Shown here: piece by piece, positions 47,038 to 55,940 of the stretch
How positions within the stretch are numbered: the stretch's first letter is position 1
How the letters are laid out: the number at the start of each line of letters is the position of its first letter
Assembly (NCBI RefSeq): GCF_018916875.1
Contig: NZ_JAHLNO010000028.1
Location: 124,001-188,000, forward strand
From: Virgibacillus proomii
GTDB taxonomy: Bacteria; Bacillota; Bacilli; Bacillales; Amphibacillaceae
Direction of reading: 5' to 3'
Length of the DNA stretch: 64,000 bases
Made by a program: the position numbers and the translations under genes
The notes under the pieces: generated by a model
What the model saw: only the letters and a program-made list of their open reading frames with translations
Database searches by the model: none
What the model was told of the DNA's origin: nothing

Positions 47038-48021
47038 TTATTGAATATCAAGATGACGTTTAAGCATATTTTGAGTTTCGCTTAAGGCAGTATCATCAAG
47101 CTGCCAGTAATAAGTTCCGTTTAGATGATAATCTGCTCCTTCAAGTGTATGGGTTTCAAAGTTAAGACGTTTTCCTTCTGTACCATAAGCAATGAAACTT
47201 TTCATCTCACTAAAAGTCATATTCGTTGTCATATTGCTACCTATAGCTTCTAGAATATTATCATATTTCAATACTGAATCAATCGAAATGGCTTTTTTTA
47301 CTATAGCCTTTATAATTTCCTGTTGTCTTTTCCCGCGCTCGATATCATTATCAAGCTTACGAGTTCGAGCTAGTGCTAGAGCTTCTTCACCGTTTAATTC
47401 TTGCTTGCCGGGTAGAAGGTGAACTGCATTAGCTTTATCTTTTGAATTTTGTTCTTTTAGTTCGTATGGAACGTCAACGGTTATACCATTTATTGCATCG
47501 ACTACCTCAATAAAAGCTTCAAAATTTACTTTTACATAATAGTCAATAGGTATATCTAATAACCTTTCTACTGTTTCTCTAGTGGCCTGAGTTCCTCCAT
47601 ATGCATGAGCATGATTTATTTTACTCTCATATCCAACCTCTGGAATATAGACATACGAATCACGTGGGATACTGACTAATTTTATACTTTTGTCTTTTTT
47701 GTTTAAAGTAGCTACCATTAAAGTATCTGTTCTAGCGTTATCTTCATTTTTTCGCAGATCGCTAGAGTCAACTCCCATAATGAGCACAGAAACATTATCT
47801 ACTGATGGATCTACTGTTGATTCTCTAAGAGCAGACTTATCCATCCCATCATCTTCATAAGAATTTGACAAGACACTATCTGCTTTAATATATAAATATG
47901 AAGCGTAAATTACTACCGAAAAAAATCCAAGGATTAGTGGAATTAATATAAAATACGCCCTTTTCCTTAACTTTCTTTTTTTTCTTTTTACTATCCTGGT
48001 TTGTGTAGGCATTTTTGACAT
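47038..48021 (-). CDS. LytR-CpsA-Psr (LCP) family wall polymer ligase, copy 1
   Basis: Membrane-anchored phosphotransferase that attaches lipid-linked wall polymers to peptidoglycan. Basic cytoplasmic N-terminus (KRKKRKLRKR), one helix (about 22-44), then the LCP domain: VSVLIMGVDSSD, NARTDTLMVATLNK, KLVSIPRDSYV, KINHAHAYGG and EEALALARTRKLDNDIERGKRQQEII, which carries the arginines that bind the pyrophosphate. 327 residues. ATG with AAGGATGGAG upstream. Paralogue of the gene at 48370; the F2 repeat lies between them. Confidence 0.92.
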   Translation of the reverse strand: MSKMPTQTRIVKRKKRKLRKRAYFILIPLILGFFSVVIYASYLYIKADSVLSNSYEDDGMDKSALRESTVDPSVDNVSVLIMGVDSSDLRKNEDNARTDTLMVATLNKKDKSIKLVSIPRDSYVYIPEVGYESKINHAHAYGGTQATRETVERLLDIPIDYYVKVNFEAFIEVVDAINGITVDVPYELKEQNSKDKANAVHLLPGKQELNGEEALALARTRKLDNDIERGKRQQEIIKAIVKKAISIDSVLKYDNILEAIGSNMTTNMTFSEMKSFIAYGTEGKRLNFETHTLEGADYHLNGTYYWQLDDTALSETQNMLKRHLDIQ

Positions 48022-48274
48022 CGGACTCCATCCTTAAAAAATTAGATATCGAATTGTAGATTTTTGTCGAATTATAGACATGGTAAGGTTTCAATATAAT
48101 TAATCTTACTATGAATAACCATATTAGTAAATAACATATCTGCAGATTTAAGAAATGTCTAGGAAAACGAAGGAATAGAAAACCGTAATTTTATAGGTTT
48201 AACCGCTTGTCTAGGGTTGACTTTTATATTTAGACAATATCATACATTTTATGGTGAAATTTAGATAATTTTTT

Positions 48275-48362
48275 TATACTAGTATAAAACTTTAGGTTTT
48301 ATAGTATAAGAAAAACGATAGCTTTCGCCATAAAGACTTGGCGGAAAGCCAGGTTTTTCTAA
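48275..48362 (+). repeat. F2 repeat, copy c
   Basis: ATACTAGTATAAAACTTTAG at the left and GGTTTTTCTAAT at the right; the left GGAAAG segment seen in other copies is lost. It is antisense to the two flanking LCP genes. The stretch 48022-48274 upstream of the first LCP gene shows no other feature. Confidence 0.8.
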
Positions 48363-48369
48363 TATGAAA

Positions 48370-49410
48370 TTACAAATTTTCACTAGTTTCTTGCGTATAT
48401 TCTTGCCCATTAGGAGTGGTTGTTTGAAAATTAAGGTGATCTCTTAATTGATTCTCCGCTGCACTCCTACTTTGTTCGTCTACCTGATAATACCATAATC
48501 CGTCATTTAATTTGGTTCCTGTTCCTTCTAAATTTATCGTGTTTATTGCCAAACTGTTATTTAAACCATAACTAATGAAGCTTTTCATTTCATTGAAGGA
48601 TAAATTGGTGCTCATGTTATCACCAACAGCTTTAATTAGTTCATCTACTTTTAATATCGAAGAAGCTGTGGCAGCTTCTTTAACAACCGTCTTGATAATT
48701 TCTTGTTGACGCTTTCCTCGCTCAACATCGCTATCGTACTTTCTTGTTCTAGCTAATGCTAATGCTTCTTCGCCATTTAATGTCTGATATCCGGGATTTA
48801 ATTGGACGGCATTTGGATTATCGTTAGAATCCAATTCATTTATCGCAAACGGTACATCATATTGAATTCCGCCAATTGTATCAATAATTTCAATAAAAGC
48901 TTCAAAATTCAGACGTACATAATAATCAACAGGTACATTTAAAAAGTTTTCAACTGTTTCTATTGTTTTTTTTGGTCCGCCATAAAAGTAGGCATGGTTA
49001 ATCTTTGTAAAACCATAGTCGGGTACATTTACATACGAATCTCTAGGGATACTTAAAATATTTACATCTTTCTGTTGTTTGTTAAAGGTGGCAAGCATTA
49101 GTGCATCAGATCGACTTTTCCCTTTAAAATCACGTTTTACGGTGTCGTCTACGCCGATGATAAGGACAGAAACATTATCCTCAATAGGAGTGACTGCTTC
49201 GTCTCTTAATTTAGATTTTTCACCATTTCTTCCTATTCCTTCATAAGAATCATCAGCTGCTTCTTGAGCAGTGTTATATACATAAATTCCATAGGAAGCA
49301 GCCCCAATTAAAAGAAGGGATAATGGAATGATTAAAAAAAGCAAGCGTTTTTTACGCTTTTTTTTCTTATGATTCCTCACTCTATATATATTTTCACGGT
49401 TTTTCGACAT
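48370..49410 (-). CDS. LytR-CpsA-Psr (LCP) family wall polymer ligase, copy 2
   Basis: Same family and topology as the gene at 47038: basic N-terminus, helix at about 23-43, VSVLIIGVDDTV, KSRSDALMLATFNK, NILSIPRDSYVNVP, KINHAYFYGG and EEALALARTRKYDSDVERGKRQQEII. 346 residues with a longer polar C-terminal tail. ATG with GAGGTG upstream. With three tagO genes and at least two polymers encoded nearby, each LCP protein may prefer a different polymer; that is inference. Confidence 0.92.
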   Translation of the reverse strand: MSKNRENIYRVRNHKKKKRKKRLLFLIIPLSLLLIGAASYGIYVYNTAQEAADDSYEGIGRNGEKSKLRDEAVTPIEDNVSVLIIGVDDTVKRDFKGKSRSDALMLATFNKQQKDVNILSIPRDSYVNVPDYGFTKINHAYFYGGPKKTIETVENFLNVPVDYYVRLNFEAFIEIIDTIGGIQYDVPFAINELDSNDNPNAVQLNPGYQTLNGEEALALARTRKYDSDVERGKRQQEIIKTVVKEAATASSILKVDELIKAVGDNMSTNLSFNEMKSFISYGLNNSLAINTINLEGTGTKLNDGLWYYQVDEQSRSAAENQLRDHLNFQTTTPNGQEYTQETSENL

Positions 49411-49644
49411 AAATACACCTCATTAAAAACCTAACTATTCACTATTTTACTACTATATTTGTCGAACGTAAATTACAATTAGGTTACATTGTTGTAAGGC
49501 TAGATATATAATTATACTTATTATGAAGTTTGCATAAGACAATTATGCAATAATATCCAGAATATGTATGAATCTGCTAGGAAGTATTGTTATTATACAT
49601 AATATAAAGCAGATTTACATTTATGCGAAATAGTAAAACGTAAC

Positions 49645-49695
49645 TTGAAGATTTTTTGAAAACGTTACAATATGTACATATACTATATTTTGTAT
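49645..49695 (+). promoter_or_regulatory. Promoter with cre-like site and dyad, before the decayed amidase-like gene
   Basis: TTGAAG (49645) and TACAAT (49666) as -35/-10 with 15 bases between; TTGAAAACGTTACAAT spans the -10 and differs from the CcpA cre consensus WTGNAANCGNWNNCWW at one position; then the dyad ATAC-TATATTTT-GTAT within 49678-49695. The same three parts recur before yhfZ. Confidence 0.6.
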
Positions 49696-49740
49696 TTTGT
49701 ATTTTGGATTAAGAATTAAATAGGATTGGAAGGTTATGTA

Positions 49741-50670
49741 GTGACAATTAAGAAAAGAATGATTTTAGCCGAGAGAGAAATAGGCAGATCTGTTGTTGCG
49801 TTAAATCCATCTTTAAAATTACACGAAAAGGATAAACATCCATCATTGTTTTACGGAATTAAAGACACAAATCAAATACCAAAACCAGTATTGGATAGAT
49901 AAACTGAAAATTAACAAATGGTGTTCTTAACAATAGATAAAGCAGTCCATCTTGGAAGAGCTATGTAATGACAGGATCTACTAGTGGTAGCTCGATAAAT
50001 ATTTTAAAAGGACTAAACGACTTTGCCATAGGACAGATGGCGGTGGTTCTGTTCTTGCATCTGCTATGAGCTGTCAATTGCCTTTTGTAATAGGAGCTGG
50101 GCTTGGTTTATCCCGCATGTAGGTGCCGTAAGAATCCCACTTCAAGAGCCTGAGTTGATACAACAGGGTCTAATTGGGAGATAACGGCACCTAAATGCCC
50201 GATTCGTTTAAGGGCCTTTAGGTCATACCCTTGCGGTACTAACATTCAGTAGGAGATGAAAAAAACTCCAACTGAATGAAGTTTCACTTTTATTTACGAA
50301 GAACAAAAGCATTTCAACAGATGGAATTGAATTTAATGCGAGTGTGGGCGTTATTGCAAAGAACATATCTATGCTGAATAACATAATGGGGGGCTTATAA
50401 TAGCCAAAAAGCTAACTGGAAATATGGTCGAAAAGTTAAGCATAGTAATCCCAAAGAAAAGTACAGTAATTTGCCCAGATCAAGTGGATATGAATGACAA
50501 AGAATGTATTGCTTGCCAAAATTTGATCAAAGACTGTTCGATTGTAGAGAAGTAGATATGACCGGAATAGAAGATCGAAGAATTGGAATGAAGTTAATTC
50601 AGGGCATTCTAGAAAAAAATAAGCAGGAATTAATTATAACCTGTGAAGGGCCTATAGATGTGAAAAGAAG
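49741..50670 (+). pseudogene. Decayed amidase-signature-like gene interrupted by an F1 element
   Basis: GTG start behind GGAAGG, reading TIKKRMILAEREIGRSVVAL, a stop, then DKAVHLGRAM, TGSTSGSSINILKGLNDFAIG, GGGSVLASAMSCQLPFVIGAGLGL, the F1 element (50107-50293), and STDGIEFNASVGVIAKNISM, later KLTGNMVEKLSIVIP and MTGIEDRRIGMKLIQGIL. The glycine/serine-rich core resembles the amidase signature (GGSSGGS...GTDxGGS). Several stops and frameshifts. Family assignment is moderate; the decay and the interruption are clear. Shared promoter parts suggest it once worked with the yhf operon. Confidence 0.6.
50107..50293 (+). repeat. F1 element, long subtype, inserted in a gene
   Basis: TTTATCCCGCATGTAGGTGC at the left and TTTCACTTTTAT at the right. 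Removing the element with one TTTAT restores the reading GGTTTATTTACGAAG (GLFTK) across the junction, so the site held a single TTTAT before insertion. Right hairpin is CATTCAGTAGGAG/CTCCAACTGAATG. Confidence 0.88.
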
Positions 50671-50739
50671 TTGACAGATTTACATTTTACTAACCGATGG
50701 TTTTGAAAAAATAAATAATTGAAATTATCATATAAACGG

Positions 50740-50791
50740 TTGCAAAGATAAATGAAAACGTTATAATATAATTATACAAAATATAGTATAT
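50740..50791 (+). promoter_or_regulatory. yhf operon promoter with cre-like site and dyad operator
   Basis: TTGCAA (50740), 16 bases, TATAAT (50762). ATGAAAACGTTATAAT overlaps the -10 and differs from the cre consensus at one position. Just downstream is ATACAAAATATAGTATAT (50774-50791), the exact reverse complement of 49678-49695, with dyad ends ATAC...GTAT. It covers the likely start of transcription and is a good candidate operator for the GntR-like YhfZ. Confidence 0.65.
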
Positions 50792-50801
50792 TGATTTAAG
50801 G

Positions 50802-51737
50802 ATGATAATGATGTGGGAAAAGTTTTACTCTAAAAATGGGCTAGCTGCTAAAAATATTGCCAAGGAGTTAATACAATTAGAAACAGGAAATAAAATACCG
50901 CGAGTTTCTGATTATAGTAAAAAATTATCAATAGGTAGAGGAACCGTACAGAGTGCACTTAGTTTATTAGAAGAATTAAGAGCAATTAAGTTAGAAGCTC
51001 GAGGTCATCTTGGTACATTCTTAACAAATAAAGATAATGATTTATTACTAGAGATTGCAGGAATTGCACCTTTAACTGGGTCAATGCCACTGCCATACTC
51101 TAGAAAATATGAAGGTTTAGCTACAGGCTTAGTAGAAGTGTTTGAATCAGCAGGAAAGAAAGTAAACTTAATGTACATGAGAGGTGGTTTAAATCGAATA
51201 GAGACTGTGCGAACTAAAAGAAGTGATTTTGCGATTGTTTCAAGATTGACAGCAAAAAGCGTACTATCCAAATATTCTAATCTAAAAGTCTTCAAGGAAT
51301 TTGGTACTAATAGTTACGTTTCTACTCATAAAATTTTTTTGGCTGATCCAAACCAAAGTAAGGTTCAGGATGGAATGAAAATTGGCGTTGATATGGAATC
51401 TCCAGACCAAATGAAGTTGACATTTGCAGAATTTGAACATAGAAATGTGGAATATGTTAATACCAATTATATGCAATTATTTGATATGTTAATGTCTCTC
51501 CAAATTGATGCTACCATTTGGAATGCAGACGAAAGTAAAATGAGTCAAACGTTTAGATCAACAAGCTTTCAATCACCAAAAGCGATAGAGATATCAAAAG
51601 ATACTTCAGAAGCAGTTATTGTAATTGATGGTGATAGAGAAAAGGAAATTATCGAAAAATGGCCTTTTGTTGAAACTAGCCAAATATTAAACATACAAAA
51701 AGAGGTTGAAAAAGGTATAAAAATACCAAGCTATTAA
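50802..51737 (+). CDS. yhfZ: YhfZ-like transcriptional regulator
   Basis: 311 residues with an N-terminal winged helix (about 15-75: SDYSKKLSIGRGTVQSALSLLEEL, GntR-like) and a C-terminal periplasmic-binding-protein-like effector domain beginning SMPLPYSRKYEGLATGL, with FAIVSRLTAKS and MSLQIDATIWNADES; the protein ends PSY as in E. coli YhfZ. It probably senses the pathway compound and controls the operon through the dyad at 50774. Three ATG codons (50802, 50808, 50811) follow AAGG; the last has the best spacing. First gene of the yhf operon. Confidence 0.85.
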   Translation: MIMMWEKFYSKNGLAAKNIAKELIQLETGNKIPRVSDYSKKLSIGRGTVQSALSLLEELRAIKLEARGHLGTFLTNKDNDLLLEIAGIAPLTGSMPLPYSRKYEGLATGLVEVFESAGKKVNLMYMRGGLNRIETVRTKRSDFAIVSRLTAKSVLSKYSNLKVFKEFGTNSYVSTHKIFLADPNQSKVQDGMKIGVDMESPDQMKLTFAEFEHRNVEYVNTNYMQLFDMLMSLQIDATIWNADESKMSQTFRSTSFQSPKAIEISKDTSEAVIVIDGDREKEIIEKWPFVETSQILNIQKEVEKGIKIPSY

Positions 51738-51791
51738 AAGTTTAATTTTTAAATTCAAAATACTAAATACTGTACATTGGAGGTTGTTGTG

Positions 51792-52157
51792 GTGGAAAGG
51801 TTAGAAATCCAGGGGAAATTAAATATTTTACTAACTAATCAAGTCATTACACAAAATGCATCTGATATAACTTTAAGCACATATGACTTTTTAACAAAGA
51901 AATTTAATGTAAAGATTATACAAGATTCTGAGATGTTCTGGACGCATTTGTGTATGGCTTTAACAAGAATTGAAAGGGGTGAAGAAATAGAGGGGCCTCC
52001 AGAAGCAATACTTAAGGAAATAGATACCATGTCGCATAAAGAAACTATTGAAGAGATTATTACCTACGTTGACTCACAAATAAGTAAAAAGTTACCAAGC
52101 GAAGAAAAAAACTATTTTTACCTTCACCTTCATCGAGTAATAGAATCAAATAAATAA
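51792..52157 (+). CDS. yhfY: YhfY-like PRD domain protein
   Basis: About 121 residues forming a single PTS-regulation-domain-like helical unit (LNILLTNQVITQNASDITLSTYDFL ... TRIERGEEIEGPP ... LPSEEKNYFYLHLHRVIESNK). PRDs are usually phosphorylated on histidine by PTS proteins and regulate transcription; here there is no DNA-binding part, so it may modulate YhfZ or a transporter. The GTG at 51792 follows GGAGGT with seven bases; GTG 51789 is also possible. Located between yhfZ and yhfU as in other yhf clusters. Confidence 0.75.
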   Translation: MERLEIQGKLNILLTNQVITQNASDITLSTYDFLTKKFNVKIIQDSEMFWTHLCMALTRIERGEEIEGPPEAILKEIDTMSHKETIEEIITYVDSQISKKLPSEEKNYFYLHLHRVIESNK

Positions 52158-52172
52158 TGGGAGGTTTTTAAG

Positions 52173-52538
52173 ATGTTAAAGATTGTTATTGGTGGACAAC
52201 TGAATAAGCAGGCAATTGAAAAACAGGTTAAAGATTTAGGGAGGGACAATATAGAAGTAACAGTAAAAACTGATCTAAATGCAGTTATGGATATAAAAAA
52301 TAATAAGGCAGATTACTATATCGGCGCCTGTGAAACTGTTTCAGGTGGAGCTTTAGCTATGGCATTTGCATTATTAGGTAAAGACAAATGTGTTTCGTTA
52401 GCTTCACCAACTTCCATAATGAAGGAAGAAGATATTTGTAAACAAGTAAATGAAGGTAAAATTGCATTCGGATTTACTGCTCCATCTACAAAAAATGTAC
52501 TAAATATATTAATCCCTGCACTATTAAATAAGGAATAG
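52173..52538 (+). CDS. yhfU: YhfU family protein (DUF2620)
   Basis: 121 residues; LKIVIGGQLNKQAIEKQV, KADYYIGACETVSGGALAMA and GKIAFGFTAPSTKNVLNILIPALL match YhfU. The glycine-rich SGGALAMAFALLG segment suggests a small alpha/beta protein, possibly a partner of the YhfT membrane protein, next to which it is always encoded. No biochemical role is known to me. ATG with GGGAGG upstream. Confidence 0.85.
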   Translation: MLKIVIGGQLNKQAIEKQVKDLGRDNIEVTVKTDLNAVMDIKNNKADYYIGACETVSGGALAMAFALLGKDKCVSLASPTSIMKEEDICKQVNEGKIAFGFTAPSTKNVLNILIPALLNKE

Positions 52539-52557
52539 AAAGTGAGAGGTAGAGAAC

Positions 52558-53850
52558 ATGGACTTTAATCTAATTCAAATTATTGCCATAGCTACTCTAG
52601 GTGCATTAGGTTCTGTGCTTGTGAATCGCGGTGTTGCAGTATTTAACGATGGTCTTCGTCCGATTATGCCTGAATATTTAGAAGGGAGAATTACAAGGGG
52701 CGAGCTTGCAGCAACTAGTTTTGCATTAAGCTTTGGTTTAATCATTGGTTTTGGTATCCCGCTTTCCATAGGGGCTACAATTATTATCGGACACAGCATT
52801 TTACTAGCATGTGACATTATTGGTATTTGGACTCCTTACAATAAAATAGGAATAGCACTTGCGGGTATTATTGGTGCTGTCTATAGTATTGGCATCGTTT
52901 TAGGACTACAATTCGTAGTTGATATATTTAATCAGTTACCTGTTAACTTCTTGGATTCCTTAAGTCTTATTGGCAATCCGATTATTATTGCGTTTACAGT
53001 GTTTCCGGCGGTTGCAGTTGGGTATCAACATGGTTTAAAGAAAGCTGCTGTGACTGGCCTGATAACTTTGGCTTCCTACTTACTTTTAGCAAAATTCGGA
53101 ACATTTACTTTAGCAGGCTATGATGTTTCTCTAAGTCCTGAGGGCATTTCTCTATTAGTAGGTATGCTAATGATGGTTTACTTGGCATCAAGAATTAAAG
53201 GCGATGAAGAAACAACAAATGCAGATTTAGTAAATATTTTTGAAGAACGTGTCAATCGGATTCGAAAAAATCGCTGGTTATTAGCTTTAATGGGAGGTCT
53301 TGTTGCTTTGGCCTCGGCAATGTTGATTCTAGCAGTTGATGCAATGCCTCAAGCATTAATTAATGATGGGAAGATAACAGAGGCAGCTATTACTACGTTT
53401 GCTAGAGCAATAGGTTTTATACCTCTAGTATTCTCTACTGCTATTGTTACCGGGGTTTATGGATTGGCAGGAACTACACTTGTTTTTGCGGTTGGTCTTA
53501 TTTTTAGAGATATTCCGATTTTGGCATTTGTATTGGGAGCGCTTGTAATGTATCTAGAGGTAATTTCTCTATCAGCAGTTTCAAAGGGAATGGATAAACT
53601 ACCTGGTATTCGTGAAATGGGAGAGCATATTCGCACGTCTCTTACAGATGTTCTTGGGATTGCTATTTTAATTGGTAGTGCCATGGCAGGTGAAAAAATT
53701 GCTCCTGGGATTGGGTTTTTCTGGGTGATCGGTTTCTATTTAATAAACCGTATCTCCAAAAAGCCACTTGTTGAATTAGCTGTTGGTCCGATAGCAGTAA
53801 TTTTATTAGGTATTTTAGTAAATGTTCTACATTTAGTTGGCTTGTGGTAA
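52558..53850 (+). CDS. yhfT: YhfT family membrane protein, putative transporter
   Basis: 430 residues with about eleven helices and short loops; VNRGVAVFNDGLRPIMPEYLEGRITRGELAATSFALSFGLI at the N-terminus is the YhfT hallmark. A cytosolic loop (about 220-240) is the only long polar part. It most likely imports the compound degraded by the other yhf enzymes. ATG with GAGAGG upstream. The gene is separated from php by 83 bases with a hairpin. Confidence 0.85.
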   Translation: MDFNLIQIIAIATLGALGSVLVNRGVAVFNDGLRPIMPEYLEGRITRGELAATSFALSFGLIIGFGIPLSIGATIIIGHSILLACDIIGIWTPYNKIGIALAGIIGAVYSIGIVLGLQFVVDIFNQLPVNFLDSLSLIGNPIIIAFTVFPAVAVGYQHGLKKAAVTGLITLASYLLLAKFGTFTLAGYDVSLSPEGISLLVGMLMMVYLASRIKGDEETTNADLVNIFEERVNRIRKNRWLLALMGGLVALASAMLILAVDAMPQALINDGKITEAAITTFARAIGFIPLVFSTAIVTGVYGLAGTTLVFAVGLIFRDIPILAFVLGALVMYLEVISLSAVSKGMDKLPGIREMGEHIRTSLTDVLGIAILIGSAMAGEKIAPGIGFFWVIGFYLINRISKKPLVELAVGPIAVILLGILVNVLHLVGLW

Positions 53851-53870
53851 ATCTATATTCGTCAAATCAA

Positions 53871-53902
53871 TCTCTCCAATTAAATAAAACTAGTTGGAGA
53901 GA
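53871..53902 (+). other. Intercistronic hairpin between yhfT and php
   Basis: TCTCTCCAA pairs with TTGGAGAGA around a 14-base loop; no T run follows. It may be an mRNA processing or stability element. It also argues against the GTG start at 53844 for php. Confidence 0.6.
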
Positions 53903-53933
53903 TATTACTCCTAGAAGAAAGAAGGTAATTTTT

Positions 53934-54815
53934 TTGTTAGAAAGCGGTATTACTTATATGCATGAGCATACGACGATTGATTTGTCAGAAGTAAAAAATA
54001 ATCAAGATTGTCATTTAGATGTGTTTCCAGAAACGGTTAGAGAGTTTAAAAAGTTATATCAAAAGGGAGTTAGAAATATTATTGATGTGACTAATTTTGG
54101 AATGGGAAGGAATATCCCATATGTACAAAAAGTTTCCAAAGAAAGCGGAATAAATATCATATTTTCTACTGGATTCTATCAAGAGGCATTCTACCCTATT
54201 TTAGTATTTCGAGAAACAAAGGAACAACTTGCGAAAAGAATGATTAAGGAGATTGATGAAGGAATTAAGGGGACGAAGACGAAAGCAGAAATAATTGGAG
54301 AAATTGGTACTAGTTATAACAAATGGACAGAAGCAGAAAAAAGAGTGTTTGAAGCAGCTGTAATTGCTCATAAAGAAACAAAAAAACCAATAACAACTCA
54401 TACTTCAATTGGAACACTGGGTCATGAACAGGTTGACTTTTTTAAGAAACATCAAGTCGATTTAAGTCGCGTCATTATAGGGCATGTTGATTTAACTGGT
54501 GATGCAGATTATGTTTTAAACATGTTAAGAGAAGGTATTAATGTAGAATTTGATACAGTTGGAAAGGAAAACTATATGCCTGATAGTGTTCGTGCAGAGA
54601 TGTTAAAGAAAATACAGGATGAAGGCTATATAGAGCAAGTGTTTTTATCTATGGATATTACAAGAAAATCCCATTTAGAATATAAAGGTGGTTTAGGCTA
54701 TTCCTATTTATTAGATACTTTCGTGCCTCTTTTACAAAAGTATGGCATTACGGAGGAAAGCATTGATAAAATGCTTATTAAAAATCCAGCTACATTCATG
54801 AGGGGAGGAAATTGA
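53934..54815 (+). CDS. php: Phosphotriesterase homology protein
   Basis: Amidohydrolase-superfamily TIM barrel with a two-metal centre, as in E. coli Php. From the chosen start: LESGITYMHEHTTIDLS (His10, His12), IIGEIGTS (metal-bridging region), PITTHTSIGTLGHEQ, VIIGHVDLTGD and LSMDITRKSHL (last metal ligand Asp). About 293 residues, like Php. The open frame reaches back to GTG 53844, but that would add 30 unrelated residues without a ribosome site; TTG 53934 follows GAAGG by eight bases and aligns with the E. coli N-terminus. Substrate unknown; many relatives are lactonases or N-acyl hydrolases rather than phosphotriesterases. Confidence 0.88.
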   Translation: MLESGITYMHEHTTIDLSEVKNNQDCHLDVFPETVREFKKLYQKGVRNIIDVTNFGMGRNIPYVQKVSKESGINIIFSTGFYQEAFYPILVFRETKEQLAKRMIKEIDEGIKGTKTKAEIIGEIGTSYNKWTEAEKRVFEAAVIAHKETKKPITTHTSIGTLGHEQVDFFKKHQVDLSRVIIGHVDLTGDADYVLNMLREGINVEFDTVGKENYMPDSVRAEMLKKIQDEGYIEQVFLSMDITRKSHLEYKGGLGYSYLLDTFVPLLQKYGITEESIDKMLIKNPATFMRGGN

Positions 54816-54816
54816 A

Positions 54817-55920
54817 GTGCAAACTTTTCCTTTAGAAAATATTTCAATTGATGAGGCCCAGCAAAGACAATTTACGTTAATAGATGTAGTTACTAGACAT
54901 TTCCGCGGAGATGAATTGCTTACATTAGGCGATTTAGGGGTTACAAAAGGTATCAATAAACCAACTTTTACAAAAAAAGTAGAAGAAACATTAGCAGATT
55001 TTTTTAATGCAGAGCGAGCAATATTAGTACGTGGAGCAGGTACTGGCGCATTGAGAATGGGATTTTTTTCTTTTTTAAAGGCTGGTGATCGACTGCTTGT
55101 TCATGATGCGCCAATCTATCCAACAAGTAAAACTACCTTAGAAATGATGGGGATTGAACTTGTATACGTTGATTTCCATGACTCCAAGGCACTAAATAGC
55201 ATTATTTTACAAACTCCAAATTTAAAGGGTGTTTTAATTCAGCACACGAGACAGAGAATAGATGATCATTATGATTTGTCTGAAGTTATCCAAATCATTC
55301 AATCACTGAGTCCAAATCTAACCATTATTACGGATGATAATTACGCGGCCATGAAGGTCAAACATATTGGAGTACAGGTTGGAGCTGATTTATCGACATT
55401 TTCATTATTTAAATTAATGGGACCAGAAGGGATTGGATTAGTTTTAGGAAAAAAGGAATTAATTAATAAAATTGAACAGGTAAATTATTCTGGAGGCAGC
55501 CAAGTGCAAGGTTATGAAGCGCTTGAGGCTTTAAGAGGTCTTGTCTATGCTCCTGTTATGTTAGCTATCCAGGCAAAAGTTAATGAACAATTACTGTTAT
55601 TGCTTAATAACGGGGCTGTGAAAGAAGTGAAAAAGGCTTACTTGGCAAATGCACAATCAAAAGTGATTTTAGTTGAGTTTTCTAAGCCAATTGCAAAAAA
55701 AGTTCTTTTATATGCGAATGAATTTGGAGCCACTCCTAATCCAGTAGGTGCAGAGTCAAAATATGAATTTGCACCGATGTTTTATCGTGTGTCAGGAACA
55801 TTTTTAGCGGCTGATCCATCGCTTGAAAATAGCATGATACGAATTAATCCTTTACGCAGCGGTCCCGAAACAATCATTAGAATATTAAAGAGGTCAATTG
55901 AGCGAGCCTTAGAAAGATAA
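54817..55920 (+). CDS. yhfS: YhfS-like PLP-dependent enzyme
   Basis: 367 residues, fold-type I aminotransferase/lyase superfamily. FPLENISIDEAQQRQFTLIDVVTRHF and GAGTGALRMGFFSFLKAGD start the protein; TDDNYAAMKV supplies the Asp for the pyridine nitrogen; Lys199 in FSLFKLMGPEGIG should bind PLP; YSGGSQVQGYEALEALRGLV and FYRVSGTFLAADPSLE follow. The match to E. coli YhfS is full length. Reaction unknown. GTG start behind GGGGAGGAAA, one base after php, so translation is probably coupled. Confidence 0.88.
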   Translation: MQTFPLENISIDEAQQRQFTLIDVVTRHFRGDELLTLGDLGVTKGINKPTFTKKVEETLADFFNAERAILVRGAGTGALRMGFFSFLKAGDRLLVHDAPIYPTSKTTLEMMGIELVYVDFHDSKALNSIILQTPNLKGVLIQHTRQRIDDHYDLSEVIQIIQSLSPNLTIITDDNYAAMKVKHIGVQVGADLSTFSLFKLMGPEGIGLVLGKKELINKIEQVNYSGGSQVQGYEALEALRGLVYAPVMLAIQAKVNEQLLLLLNNGAVKEVKKAYLANAQSKVILVEFSKPIAKKVLLYANEFGATPNPVGAESKYEFAPMFYRVSGTFLAADPSLENSMIRINPLRSGPETIIRILKRSIERALER

Positions 55921-55940
55921 AAGGAAAGAAGGATTTCATC

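Noticed and set aside
53844-53933. N-terminal extension of php from GTG 53844
   Set aside because: No ribosome binding site, runs through a hairpin, and adds 30 residues absent from E. coli Php; TTG 53934 fits better.
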